A stretch of DNA of 64,000 nucleotides from Thermoguttaceae bacterium (GTDB lineage Bacteria; Planctomycetota; Planctomycetia; Pirellulales; Thermoguttaceae): positions 62,001 to 126,000 of the forward strand of contig JAFRAC010000026.1 of the NCBI GenBank assembly GCA_017405595.1, written 5' to 3'. Numbering within the stretch: the stretch's first letter is position 1; the number at the start of each line of letters is the position of its first letter. Positions 44,469 through 52,823 of this stretch are shown piece by piece. The notes under the pieces are model-generated. The model saw only the letters and a program-made list of their open reading frames with translations, was not told where the DNA came from and made no database searches. A program made the position numbers and the translations under genes.

Positions 44469-44829
44469 TGGAGGCGGCGGGAATCGAACCCGCGTCCCGT
44501 GACAGCTCCATGGGAGCGTCTACGTGTGTATCCGGCCTCTTTGAGTTTAACCCGGCGAAGCCCGAACCCGGCGTCGGTCTTTGCCAAGCGGTCCGAAAAC
44601 AGCATTTAATCTTTCGCGTGTTCGGCGTGACGAAAGACGATCCGAAATTACCGTCCGATTATCTCATCTCTTCGGCAAAGACTCGAAATCGGGGCTGCCT
44701 TTTCTTAGGCAGCCATAGCCATACTTTCGTTGGCAATTGAATTTATAGTCGGCTTTTAACGTGGCCTGCTGACCAACCACGACACGCAGCCCGTCACTTC
44801 ACATGCCCGGTCGAATCCGGTTCGCCCCC
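44469..44829 (-). ncRNA. ssrA: tmRNA (transfer-messenger RNA)
   Basis: The transcript is about 361 bases. The 5' GGGGGCG pairs with the 3' CGCCTCC and keeps a G-U pair at position 3, the alanine identity element. GGATTCGACC follows the acceptor stem, and the 3' T-arm is CGGG-TTCGATT-CCCG. The tag frame at 44705-44734 reads ANESMAMAA then TAA, starting at the GCC resume codon. The 3' CCA is not encoded. It rescues stalled ribosomes with SmpB and adds a degradation tag for ClpXP; clpX lies elsewhere in the window. A possible -10 TAGAAT lies at 44874-44879. Confidence 0.96.
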
Positions 44830-44973
44830 CTTGATCAAGGTTTTCGAGTCGGGGGACTCATCGTGAACAAGCAATTCTAACAGATTTTTCTTAAAATGGA
44901 TAGGGACTAATCGGAGAAAAAAGGGCTTATTTTTTAAAAATACCGGTTTCCCCGCACAAAACCGAAGTTTTTG

Positions 44974-45006
44974 GGGAACCTCTTAGAAAAAAGGAGGTTC
45001 CCTTTT
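44974..45006 (+). other. Hairpin of unclear role between tmRNA and the C_GCAxxG gene
   Basis: A perfect 9-bp stem GGGAACCTC (44974-44982) with GAGGTTCCC (44994-45002) is followed by T4 on the plus strand. Known genes here lie on the minus strand, where no T-run follows, so its use as a terminator is uncertain. Confidence 0.4.
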
Positions 45007-45032
45007 ACGGCGGGAGAAATCCGGACCGCCCT

Positions 45033-45410
45033 CTATGAAAGCTCCTCATAGGCGAGAACCGCATTCCGTACACAGCTGTCGCAATCGCAGATCACAACGC
45101 CGGTATCACGCCCTTTCAGGTCTTTGCAAAGGGTCGCGCCGCACTTCTCGGCAAACGCGCGGTGGAGCGCGGCGGCATCGCGCATGACCGGTTTCCCTTC
45201 GAACTTCGCAAGCCCCAGAACCATTTCGGCGCCGCAGAGCGCGCCGCACGTCCCTTCCATGCACCCCATTCCTGCGCCGAACCCGGCGCCGAGCTTTCGC
45301 AGGAATTCTTCGGAAAGCCCGAGTTCGGCGGCGTAGGTGCAAAGAACCGCCTGACAGCAGTTATGGCCCCGGTGTTTCAGTTCAAGAGCTTTTTCGCTTC
45401 GGTCCATCAT
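45033..45410 (-). CDS. C_GCAxxG_C_C family redox-associated protein
   Basis: This 125-residue Cys-rich protein matches the C_GCAxxG_C_C family: NCCQAVLCTYAAELG at the N-terminus, GTCGALCGAEMVLG in the middle and CDCDSCVRNAV near the end. The family is common in anaerobes and of unknown biochemical role, possibly binding a metal or cofactor through its cysteines. It is downstream of rubredoxin and a flavodiiron protein on the same strand, which suggests a link to electron transfer or oxidative stress. A GGAGAAATG region precedes the ATG. Confidence 0.88.
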   Translation of the reverse strand: MMDRSEKALELKHRGHNCCQAVLCTYAAELGLSEEFLRKLGAGFGAGMGCMEGTCGALCGAEMVLGLAKFEGKPVMRDAAALHRAFAEKCGATLCKDLKGRDTGVVICDCDSCVRNAVLAYEELS

Positions 45411-45514
45411 TCATTTCTCCGCAGATCAAGCCGCCCCCGCCGCGGCAGCATTTTGACCTCTCCGCGACGGGAATCGGGCAGCGTCTTTCCCGGAACCGGG
45501 CAAACAAGGGTGTG

Positions 45515-45679
45515 TTACTCTTCCACCTTCACAAACATATCCTTCCCCACACCGCAGACCGGACAGGCCCAATCATCGGGCAGATCCCCGAACGCGGTTC
45601 CCGGAGCGATGCCGCTGTCGGGATCCCCTTCGGCGGGGTCATAGATATATCCGCAAGGTTCGCACTGATACTTACTCAT
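45515..45679 (-). CDS. Rubredoxin
   Basis: This 54-residue protein is [20 protein letters not shown] at the N-terminus and contains [11 protein letters not shown] near the C-terminus. The four Cys in two CxxC(G) groups (Cys6/Cys9 and Cys39/Cys42) bind one Fe. The first knuckle reads CEPCGY. Rubredoxin passes electrons to flavodiiron proteins, and such a gene lies 33 bases upstream on the same strand, so they form a plausible functional pair. Confidence 0.97.
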   Translation of the reverse strand: MSKYQCEPCGYIYDPAEGDPDSGIAPGTAFGDLPDDWACPVCGVGKDMFVKVEE

Positions 45680-45712
45680 GGTATTGTCCTTTCGTTGTTT
45701 GGAGAAACGGGT

Positions 45713-46921
45713 TTACGCTTCGCCCGGCGCCGACGCGCCGAGCAGACCGGCGACCAGCGCCGGAACCTGGGCGAAGACTTCGTCATTCGGATTCCAGAGC
45801 GACCGGATACTCTCGTCGATCACACTGAATCCGGCGTCTTTGAGCAGCTGGGCGAGGATTTTCACCGATTCGCCGCTCCAGCCGTAACAGCCGAACGCCG
45901 CCGCTTTTTTATTCTTGAACTTCAGCTGCTTTAAGAACTCGATCCACCCGGCGACACTCGAGAGAATGCTGTTCCCCACGGTGGGCGAACCGACCGCGAT
46001 CGCTTTCGACTTAAAGACTTCGGTCATCGTCTCATTCTTATCGGATTTGGCGATGTTGAAAACCTTCACCACGGTTTCAGGACTTTGGCGCGAGATCTCT
46101 TCGGCAATCCGATGGGCGATTTTCGCGGTTCCTTCCCACATCGTGTCGTAGAAAACCGTAATCTGATTCTCCTGATAGGCGTTTGCCCAAAGCGCGTATT
46201 TTTCGACGATCTGCATCGGGTTTTCGCGCCAGATGGCGCCGTGCGACGGGGCGATGATATCAATATCGAGGTTCATTCCGCCGAGTTCCGAAAGCTTTTT
46301 GGTGAGCATCGGCGCGAACGGATTGAGGATATTCACAAAGTATTTGAGCGCCTCTTTATACAGGAGGCACTGATCGGCCTTGTCGTTAAAGAGTTCTTCG
46401 ACCGCGAAATGCTGGCCGAACGCGTCGTTCGAGAAGAGGATGTTGTCTCCGGTCATGTACGCCGCCATCGAATCGGGCCAATGGAGCATCCGCATTTCGA
46501 CAAAAACAAGTTTCTTTCCGCCTCCGATCTCGAGCGAATCACCCGTTTTGACGACATTGAAGTTCCAGCCCCGTTTGCCGTACTGACCTTCAAGGCTCTT
46601 GACCGCGTTGGCGGTGCAGTAGATCGGCGTTTCGGGAATTTTGGCCATCAGCGCCGTAAGCGCGCCCGAATGGTCGCACTCGCCGTGATTCGCGATAATG
46701 AAGTCGATTTTATCGAGGTCGATCTCCCGCTTCAGATTCTCGACGAAATCGAAACGGTGCGGGGTCCAGACCGTATCGACAAGGACCGTTTTCTCTTCTT
46801 CGATCAGGTAGGCGTTCTGGCTCGAACCGTTCATGATCGAGTAATCATCGCCATGGAAACTTTCGAGTTCCCAGTCGATGTAACCGACCCAGCTCACATT
46901 TCCTTTAACGTGCTTTCTCAT
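45713..46921 (-). CDS. Flavodiiron protein (FprA-like O2/NO reductase)
   Basis: This 402-residue protein has an N-terminal beta-lactamase-like diiron domain and a C-terminal flavodoxin domain. The diiron ligands are His79, Glu81, Asp83 and His84 in ANHGECDHSG, exactly the canonical numbering of class A enzymes, with SHGAIW supplying a later His. The flavodoxin part begins around residue 250 (ITVFYDTMWEGTAKIA) and contains SPTVGNS. It reduces O2 to water or NO to N2O with electrons from rubredoxin, which follows 33 bases downstream. AAAGGG is about 9 bases before the ATG at 46921; the frame is open further upstream without homology. It protects anaerobes from oxygen. Confidence 0.96.
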   Translation of the reverse strand: MRKHVKGNVSWVGYIDWELESFHGDDYSIMNGSSQNAYLIEEEKTVLVDTVWTPHRFDFVENLKREIDLDKIDFIIANHGECDHSGALTALMAKIPETPIYCTANAVKSLEGQYGKRGWNFNVVKTGDSLEIGGGKKLVFVEMRMLHWPDSMAAYMTGDNILFSNDAFGQHFAVEELFNDKADQCLLYKEALKYFVNILNPFAPMLTKKLSELGGMNLDIDIIAPSHGAIWRENPMQIVEKYALWANAYQENQITVFYDTMWEGTAKIAHRIAEEISRQSPETVVKVFNIAKSDKNETMTEVFKSKAIAVGSPTVGNSILSSVAGWIEFLKQLKFKNKKAAAFGCYGWSGESVKILAQLLKDAGFSVIDESIRSLWNPNDEVFAQVPALVAGLLGASAPGEA

Positions 46922-47021
46922 GAGGAAAACCCTTTGTGATTGCGTTTCTGTAATGGCGCCGGCCTGACGGACGGCTCTGTTTCGTTTCGGCAGGCCCGAA
47001 CCGGATGTTCCCTGCCTTTTA

Positions 47022-47049
47022 AGTATATCGATCCGGAGACGGCAATCAA
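47022..47049 (-). promoter_or_regulatory. Promoter of the flavodiiron-rubredoxin-C_GCAxxG unit
   Basis: On the minus strand TTGATT (47044-47049), a 16-bp spacer and TATACT (47022-47027) lie about 100 bases before the flavodiiron ATG. Confidence 0.6.
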
Positions 47050-47124
47050 GCGGCGCCCTTTTTTCCGGGCGAAATCCGCACCCATAAGTCCGTAAGAGAA
47101 GCGCGGCGCGAAACAACTCTCTCG

Positions 47125-47161
47125 AAAAGGCGCTCACGGCAGCAGGCCGCGGGCGCCTTTT
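47125..47161. terminator. Terminator of parA-parB
   Basis: AAAAGGCGC (47125-47133) pairs with GCGCCTTTT (47153-47161). T-runs follow on both strands, so it can stop the parAB transcript on the minus strand, whose last gene ends at 47184. Confidence 0.8.
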
Positions 47162-47183
47162 TTCTTTCCGTCAATGAAAACGG

Positions 47184-48212
47184 TTATCTCATCCGCATGA
47201 GGATCAGCTGGTAGATTCGCTCGAACTCATCGTTGGAACTGAACGGAATGACCAGTTTTCCCTTGCCTTTGGCATTGGCCGAAAGTTTGACCTTCGTGCC
47301 GAAAAGCTGGCGGAACTGGTTCTCCATCTCGATGAAATGCTCGCTCTGCTGCACGGTCGAGATTCGCGGACCGATTTTGCCGTTTCCTTTGACCCGCGGG
47401 GCGACCTGCTCGGAGTTCTGTTTCAGCTGGTTTGTATACTCCTCGACCTGACGGACCGACCATCCCTCGGACCGGATCTTTTCGGCCGCCTCGATCTGGG
47501 TCTCTTTCTTAATCCCCAGAAGGGCGCGGACATGCCCCATCGCCAGCTCGCCCCGCCGCACCATCTGCTGGACCTCTTCGGGCAGTTCCAGCAGGCGGAT
47601 CAAATTGCTGATGGTCGATCGGTCCAAATCGAGACGTTTGGCAAGTTCTTCGTTTGTACCGCCGTAAACCTCTAAGTAGTTGCGGAACGCGACCGCCTTT
47701 TCGATCGCGTTGAGGTCGCGGCGCTGAAGGTTTTCGGTCAGGGCGATTTCCGCCATCTCCCGATCGTCGACAATCAGCAGATGGGCCGGAATCCGTTCCC
47801 AGCCGGCGAGCTGCGCGGCGCGCAGACGCCGTTCCCCGGCAACCAGCTCAAAGCGCCGGTCGGTCTGCCGAACGACGACCGGCTGGATCATTCCGTGCTT
47901 TTTCAGACTCTCGGCAAGGTCGGCCAATTCCGCCTCGTCAAAGTCGAGGCGCGGCTGATGGCGGTTCCGGTCGATGAGCGAAATCGGAATCTCGTAGGCC
48001 GGTTTCTCACGCATCAGTTCGCCGAGAATCTCATCAGCCGGTGTCTCATGTTCACCGGGATCGATTCGATGTTCAAAAAACAGATTCCTTTCCCCACGCG
48101 GCTTGGGAACAACCCCCAAGTCGGGCGCAAAGGTGTACTCACCGCCCGAAATCTCCGCGGCGCTGCCGAGGAGCGATTCCAAACCTCGCTTGAGACGTCT
48201 TTTTTCAGACAT
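47184..48212 (-). CDS. parB: Chromosome-partitioning protein ParB (Spo0J-like)
   Basis: This 342-residue protein has the ParB N-terminal CTP-binding region with PVVVRQTDRRFELVAGERRLRAA (the GERRLRA box) and TENLQRRDLNAIEKA. A HTH DNA-binding domain follows (GGTNEELAKRLDLDRSTISNLIRLLELP), then a C-terminal dimerisation region. It binds parS near the origin and loads SMC. It overlaps parA by 8 bases on the same strand. scpB, another part of the SMC machinery, is about 17 kb away. I did not find a parS site in the window. Confidence 0.96.
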   Translation of the reverse strand: MSEKRRLKRGLESLLGSAAEISGGEYTFAPDLGVVPKPRGERNLFFEHRIDPGEHETPADEILGELMREKPAYEIPISLIDRNRHQPRLDFDEAELADLAESLKKHGMIQPVVVRQTDRRFELVAGERRLRAAQLAGWERIPAHLLIVDDREMAEIALTENLQRRDLNAIEKAVAFRNYLEVYGGTNEELAKRLDLDRSTISNLIRLLELPEEVQQMVRRGELAMGHVRALLGIKKETQIEAAEKIRSEGWSVRQVEEYTNQLKQNSEQVAPRVKGNGKIGPRISTVQQSEHFIEMENQFRQLFGTKVKLSANAKGKGKLVIPFSSNDEFERIYQLILMRMR

Positions 48213-48951
48213 AACCTAAGACCTCCAAACAGAGTTCCGCGTAGGCGCGCGCCCCGCGGCTGCGGGGAGCATATTCAAAAATCGACTTGCCGTGACTCGG
48301 CGCTTCGCTGACCGTAACGTCCCACGGGATCACGGTCTTATAGACGTTCTCATCGAAGCAGGACCGGACGTTTCGATCGATCTCCAGAGTCAGTTCCAGG
48401 TCGGGGTCGTACATCGTCAGCACAATACCGGCAGACGAAAGGGCGCAGATTCCCTTCGTCTTCATTTCGCGGAGCACGCCGATCATCCGTGCAAGCCCTT
48501 CCATCGCGAAGTACTCGCACTGGATCGGAATGATCACCTCGGACGACAGCGCCAACGCGGCGCGGGTCAGCGGCCCCAGCGACGGAGGGGAATCGATGAA
48601 GACCGTGTCGTAGCCGGCAGCCCCCTCGGAAAAACGCCGCGTCATGCGGGCGAGCAGTCTCGGATCGGCAGCCGCCATCACCTCGATATTCGAGAGAGAG
48701 GGGGATCCGGGAAGAACAAAAAGTCCGCGGACCGCCGCCGGAACCACGGCCTCCGAAAGAGGCTTGCTCTCGGCCAGTCCGTGGATCCGGGCCGGCCGCA
48801 GGTCAAGTCCGCCGGTTGCGTTGCACTGCGGATCGAGGTCGGCCAAAAGGGTACGCCGCCCCGAACGGGCAAACGCCGAGGCGAGCGAGATCGCCGTGGT
48901 CGTCTTCCCGACCCCTCCCTTTTGGTTGGCGATGCAAAATACTTGCGGCAT
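48205..48951 (-). CDS. parA: Chromosome-partitioning ATPase ParA (Soj-like)
   Basis: This 248-residue deviant Walker ATPase has FCIANQKGGVGKTTT at 4-18 and the DSPPSLGPLTRAAL Walker B region. It forms a gradient on the nucleoid and moves ParB-parS complexes. The start at 48951 has GGGGGAG about 10 bases upstream; an earlier in-frame ATG at 48978 would add 9 residues. It is coupled to parB by an 8-base overlap and is divergent from tRNA-Leu. parAB lies near oriC in many bacteria; the window does not contain a visible origin or dnaA. Confidence 0.95.
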   Translation of the reverse strand: MPQVFCIANQKGGVGKTTTAISLASAFARSGRRTLLADLDPQCNATGGLDLRPARIHGLAESKPLSEAVVPAAVRGLFVLPGSPSLSNIEVMAAADPRLLARMTRRFSEGAAGYDTVFIDSPPSLGPLTRAALALSSEVIIPIQCEYFAMEGLARMIGVLREMKTKGICALSSAGIVLTMYDPDLELTLEIDRNVRSCFDENVYKTVIPWDVTVSEAPSHGKSIFEYAPRSRGARAYAELCLEVLGYV

Positions 48952-49055
48952 CGATGAATCTCCCCCGCCCATCGGCAAATATAACGGTACTTCTCCCTAT
49001 GAATCGGTTAATCTCACCCCCTTTCTGTAAAAGATTTTTCGGGAAAATTCCCCCC

Positions 49056-49083
49056 TTTAAAATCCGTTTGAATCTGCTACAAT
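49056..49083 (+). promoter_or_regulatory. Promoter of tRNA-Leu
   Basis: TTTAAA (49056-49061), a 16-bp spacer and TACAAT (49078-49083) end 10 bases before the tRNA. Confidence 0.65.
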
Positions 49084-49093
49084 AGGGGCAAAT

Positions 49094-49179
49094 GCCGAAG
49101 TGGCGGAACTGGCAGACGCGCTAGGTTCAGGTCCTAGTCTTCGTAACAGAAGGTGAAGGTTCGAGTCCTTTCTTCGGCA
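49094..49179 (+). tRNA. tRNA-Leu (anticodon CAG)
   Basis: GCCGAAG pairs with CTTCGGC. The anticodon arm CTAGG-TTCAGGT-CCTAG reads CAG. A long variable arm (TCTTCGTAACAGAAGG) and a T arm with GGTTCGAGTCC are present. The discriminator is A, and CCA is not encoded. Confidence 0.95.
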
Positions 49180-49186
49180 CTTTCCT

Positions 49187-49214
49187 AAACCCAGCCGTCC
49201 GGCTGGGTTTTTTT
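49187..49214 (+). terminator. Intrinsic terminator after tRNA-Leu
   Basis: AAACCCAGCC (49187-49196) pairs with GGCTGGGTTT (49201-49210), followed by T4. Confidence 0.92.
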
Positions 49215-49238
49215 ATGGACTTTTTTAACGATTATGCC

Positions 49239-49267
49239 GATAGTAACGATTAGGTAAAGTTTTCCGG
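49239..49267 (+). promoter_or_regulatory. Element shared by the porin genes, copy 1
   Basis: This 29-base block has GATAGT (possible -10) at 49239-49244, then AACGA, TTAGGTAAA (49250-49258) and GTTTTCCGG. It matches the block upstream of the second porin at 23 of 29 positions without gaps. It lies about 150 bases before the porin start and has no clear -35. Confidence 0.55.
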
Positions 49268-49414
49268 CAAGGCCGGACGGCGGAATCCGGCCAATCTTCT
49301 TTTCCCCGCCCGTTTGCCGAGAGAAGGGATTTCAAGCCGGAATCCGCAGAAATTCAGACCTGCAGGGCATTACCCGGCGCGGTAAAGAGAGACGTTTTTC
49401 GGAAAGGTATGATC

Positions 49415-50974
49415 ATGGTGATGAGAACGGTATCGTGTCCCTCTCCCCGGCGTCGGCCTCTGCGTCTCCTTCTCGGCGTATGCGTCCTTTCCTTCCTTCT
49501 CGGGCAATCCGTTCCCGCCGCCGAACCTTCTCTTGCCGAGGCGATCGCCGAAATCATGCCGGAATCCGGCTATCTGGCGCCGGAAACCGATTATCTGGCG
49601 GCATCTCCGGCCCCCGCCCTCACCGAAGAGAGTTCCGAGTCGAAAGCCGGCTTTGAACTCGAATCCTCTCTCCCCGCCGAACCGGCCGCCGCCAGCGACA
49701 TTCAGCGGTCGCTCGACGAACTGAAAGAACAGATCTCCTCCTTGCAGGCGCAGCTGGAAAAGAAGCAGAATGTTCCGGACACCTCGAAAAAGTTCAGCGC
49801 CAGACCGTCAGGGCAGATCGAGTGGGACAGCGTTCTTGTCGACCAGAGCCGGGAAAATCATGCCAAATACGGCGATATCGACAACGATTTTGCGACGCGT
49901 GATGTTCGTGTCGGAGTGAAGGGGGAAGGTTACGGCAATCTCAGCTACGAAGTCACACTCGGCTATACCGGGTGTCTTTCGTTTAAAAACGTGATGCTCA
50001 CCGCGGCCGATCTTCCCCTCCTTTCCACAGCCCGGATCGGTTACTTCAAAGTGGAATCGGGGCTCAATTACGCACAAAATGTTTACGACAACACGTTCGT
50101 CGACTGGGAATCGTGCGACCGCGCATTCCAGGTCGGCCGTCGGCTGGGAGTCGCCTCAATTCATTTCAGCGAAGATAAAAATGCGCGTCTTTTCACCGGA
50201 GTTTTCACCGGCAAGAATCTTTCGATCGGAGATAAAAAATACGCCAACGAAAACTGCGATAATGTTGGAATCATTCTGAACACGCGTCTCACCGTCCTGC
50301 CGGTCTACACCGAAACAGCCGACGGAACCCTTCTCGAGGTCCTTCATTTGGGCGCCGGATTCCGCTGGGTCGATCCGGGACGCGATTCCGTCACCGGCGC
50401 GAACAACACAACGACACTTCAGGTTTCTCCCGTCGATTGGCTCGGCGACATGCCTCCTCTCCTCGCCGGAAAGCTCGACACCAACTCCTACACCATGACC
50501 AACGCCGAGGCCGCGTGGCAGCGGGGCCGGTTCGGCATCCTCGGTGAAGGGCACTTCGGTGATTACCGCGGTTACGGCAGCGCATATGGCGTTTCGGCAA
50601 CAGGCCGCTTTCTGCTCACACCGGGCGCGTTTCAGAAGTACAGCAAATCGAACGGTACATTTGGGGGTATTTCCATTCCGGCCAACACCCGTTTCGTTGA
50701 CTGCGAAAATTGGACCTGTCTCGAAGGGGGGGGCGTCTGGGAAATCGCCGCGCAATGGGCATGGACCGACCTGGACATTCTCCGCGACGCGCCCCAGGTT
50801 TCCTATTACGGCAGGATGAACCAGTACACTGTCGCACTGAACTGGTACTGGAACCCCCAAACCCGCTGGGGACTCAACTGGATTTACGCCAAACCGGTTT
50901 CCGGTACCGGCGGCGCCGTCGAAACCGCTTCACCGCTCAACACGCTGGCCTGTCAGGTCCGTTTCTCTTTCTAA
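49415..50974 (+). CDS. OprO/OprP-type outer-membrane porin, paralog 1
   Basis: This 519-residue porin has a signal peptide ending near VPAAEP at about residue 36. An acidic/Pro-rich region and a coiled-coil segment (LDELKEQISSLQAQLEKKQ) precede the barrel. The barrel begins around 130 (FSARPSGQIEWDSVLVDQS) and ends with ACQVRFSF, a Phe-terminated last strand. GGAAAGG is 7 bases before the ATG at 49415; two other in-frame ATGs lie within 6 bases on either side. The phosphate-porin family admits anions, but specificity is not visible. It is in tandem with a close paralog. Confidence 0.82.
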   Translation: MVMRTVSCPSPRRRPLRLLLGVCVLSFLLGQSVPAAEPSLAEAIAEIMPESGYLAPETDYLAASPAPALTEESSESKAGFELESSLPAEPAAASDIQRSLDELKEQISSLQAQLEKKQNVPDTSKKFSARPSGQIEWDSVLVDQSRENHAKYGDIDNDFATRDVRVGVKGEGYGNLSYEVTLGYTGCLSFKNVMLTAADLPLLSTARIGYFKVESGLNYAQNVYDNTFVDWESCDRAFQVGRRLGVASIHFSEDKNARLFTGVFTGKNLSIGDKKYANENCDNVGIILNTRLTVLPVYTETADGTLLEVLHLGAGFRWVDPGRDSVTGANNTTTLQVSPVDWLGDMPPLLAGKLDTNSYTMTNAEAAWQRGRFGILGEGHFGDYRGYGSAYGVSATGRFLLTPGAFQKYSKSNGTFGGISIPANTRFVDCENWTCLEGGGVWEIAAQWAWTDLDILRDAPQVSYYGRMNQYTVALNWYWNPQTRWGLNWIYAKPVSGTGGAVETASPLNTLACQVRFSF

Positions 50975-51090
50975 CCGTTTCCGCGATTCCAACTGCTCCT
51001 GCGAAACCGGCAAAAGTTCCCCCGGACGTTCTGATCCGCGGTTTCTTTGATGTTTCGCCGTTTTAGCTGAAAAACCCGGGTCTTTTTTCC

Positions 51091-51119
51091 GATAATAACA
51101 AATAGGCAAACTTTGCCGG
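51091..51119 (+). promoter_or_regulatory. Element shared by the porin genes, copy 2
   Basis: GATAAT (possible -10) at 51091-51096 is followed by AACAA, ATAGGCAAA (51102-51110) and CTTTGCCGG. It matches copy 1 upstream of the first porin. A TATAATAACAA/TAGGYAAA block also lies at gcvT. Confidence 0.55.
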
Positions 51120-51178
51120 TTCCGAAAAGTTTAACAAGGATTCCCGCCTCCCAAACAGTTTTTCACCAGGTCAGCCAA

Positions 51179-52702
51179 GTGGATTTGCCCGTTTTCCCTT
51201 TATTGAGCCGCATAAAACCGCTTTCGCGCTCCTTCCGCCGCGCGGGGTCGGTTCTTCTGTTTGCGGCCGTGCTGGTTTTTCTCGCCGGGTTTCCCGCCAA
51301 CGCGCCGGTCTGCCGCGCCGAGACTCCGGCCGCGCCGGTCCCCGGTGAATCAACCGCCGGGTTCGAGCTGGAACCGGAAGGCGCTTTCAGCGCCATCGGC
51401 AAAGCCGAAAACGATTCCGCCGGCCTCGCCGCGGAACTCGATGAACTGCGGGGCAAAATCGCCCTTCTGCAGAAGCAAATTGAGCAAAAACAGAACATTC
51501 CCGACACCACCCGGAAATTCTCGGCCAAGGCCGGCGGTATGCTCGAAATTGAAACGGTCACGGTCGACCAAAGCCAGACCAGCCAGGCGGTATACGGCGA
51601 CATCGACAACGATTACGGTTTCCGCGACGTGCGGCTTTGGGTTAAGGGCGAGGGCTACGAAAATCTGAGCTACAATGTGACCCTCGGTTTTACCGGGCGT
51701 CTCTCTTTCAAGAACGTGATGCTCACCGCCGATGAACTCCCCATCCTCGGCAAAACATCGGTCGGCCATTTCGACGTCGAAATGGGAATGAACTATCTCC
51801 AGAGCACGTATAATTACTCTCTGGTCGAACAGGACTCGGTCAACGGCACGTTCAGCTTCGGCCGCCGCCTGGGGATCGGCTCGGTTCATTACAGCCCCGG
51901 CCAATCGGTACGTCTGTTTACCGGCGTCTATACAGGCAAACCGCTCGCGTTCGGCGACAAGCGTTACGCCAACGAGAACAGCGACAATGTCGGCATTCTG
52001 CTCAACACCCGTCTGACCGCGGTACCGCTCTATCGCGAGACCGCCGACGGCCGGCTCCTCGAAGTGTTCCACCTCGGCGGGTCGTTCTGCTGGGTCAATC
52101 CGGGAAAGGATTCCAAAACCGGAACTTACCGGCCGGTAACCCTCCAGGCAAGCCCCACCTGCTGGCTTTCCGACATGTGCCCGCTGCTCGAAGGGGAATT
52201 GAACACCAACAGCTACTCGATCACCGGAATCGAAACGGCCTGGCAGCGGGGCCGGCTCGGTCTGACAGGAGAAGGATTTATCGGAAACTACCACGGTTAC
52301 GACAACGCCTATGGAGTCGCGGCCACCGGCCGTTTCCTCCTGACCCCCGGCGCGTATCAGGCCTACGATAAGAGCGGCGGCTATTTCGGCGAGGTCATCG
52401 TTCCCGAGAATATGCGGTTTGTCGACAACGAAAGCCACATTGCCCTCTCGGGCTGGGGCGCGTGGGAAATCCTCGGCCAGTGGTCCTGGACCGATTTAGA
52501 CAACCTCGCCGATGCCGCGGCCAAAGGCACCGTCTACGGGCAAATGAGCCAGTATACCGCCGCGCTGAACTGGTACTGGAACCCCCAGGTCCGCTGGGGA
52601 ATCAACTGGATCTACGCCAAACCGGTTTCCGGTTCCGGCGGCGCGCCGGAAACATCCTCATCGGTCAGCGCGATCGCCTGCCAGGCGCGGTTCACCTTCT
52701 AA
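51179..52702 (+). CDS. OprO/OprP-type outer-membrane porin, paralog 2
   Basis: This porin is a clear paralog of the preceding gene across the coiled-coil (LDELRGKIALLQKQIEQKQ), the YGDIDND stretch, KGEGYENLSYNVTLGFTGRLSF and the C-terminus ACQARFTF. No in-frame ATG precedes the signal peptide (SVLLFAAVLVFLAGFPANAPVCRA), so I chose GTG at 51179; TTG at 51113 is an alternative. The two porins probably differ in substrate or expression. Ends with Phe. Confidence 0.8.
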   Translation: MDLPVFPLLSRIKPLSRSFRRAGSVLLFAAVLVFLAGFPANAPVCRAETPAAPVPGESTAGFELEPEGAFSAIGKAENDSAGLAAELDELRGKIALLQKQIEQKQNIPDTTRKFSAKAGGMLEIETVTVDQSQTSQAVYGDIDNDYGFRDVRLWVKGEGYENLSYNVTLGFTGRLSFKNVMLTADELPILGKTSVGHFDVEMGMNYLQSTYNYSLVEQDSVNGTFSFGRRLGIGSVHYSPGQSVRLFTGVYTGKPLAFGDKRYANENSDNVGILLNTRLTAVPLYRETADGRLLEVFHLGGSFCWVNPGKDSKTGTYRPVTLQASPTCWLSDMCPLLEGELNTNSYSITGIETAWQRGRLGLTGEGFIGNYHGYDNAYGVAATGRFLLTPGAYQAYDKSGGYFGEVIVPENMRFVDNESHIALSGWGAWEILGQWSWTDLDNLADAAAKGTVYGQMSQYTAALNWYWNPQVRWGINWIYAKPVSGSGGAPETSSSVSAIACQARFTF

Positions 52703-52823
52703 AAGCTTCCACTCGTCTGCGGCGGCCGGCCGCTGAAAAGCCAGGGCGCGTTCAAGAGAAAAACAAAAACGCCATGCCGCGCTTCTTCGCGGGAAAAGCC
52801 GGTTCCTGCCGAACCCCTCATTG

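Noticed and set aside
47184..49100. parS or oriC near parAB
   Set aside because: I found no TGTTTCACGTGAAACA-like site, no DnaA-box cluster and no dnaA in the window by eye.
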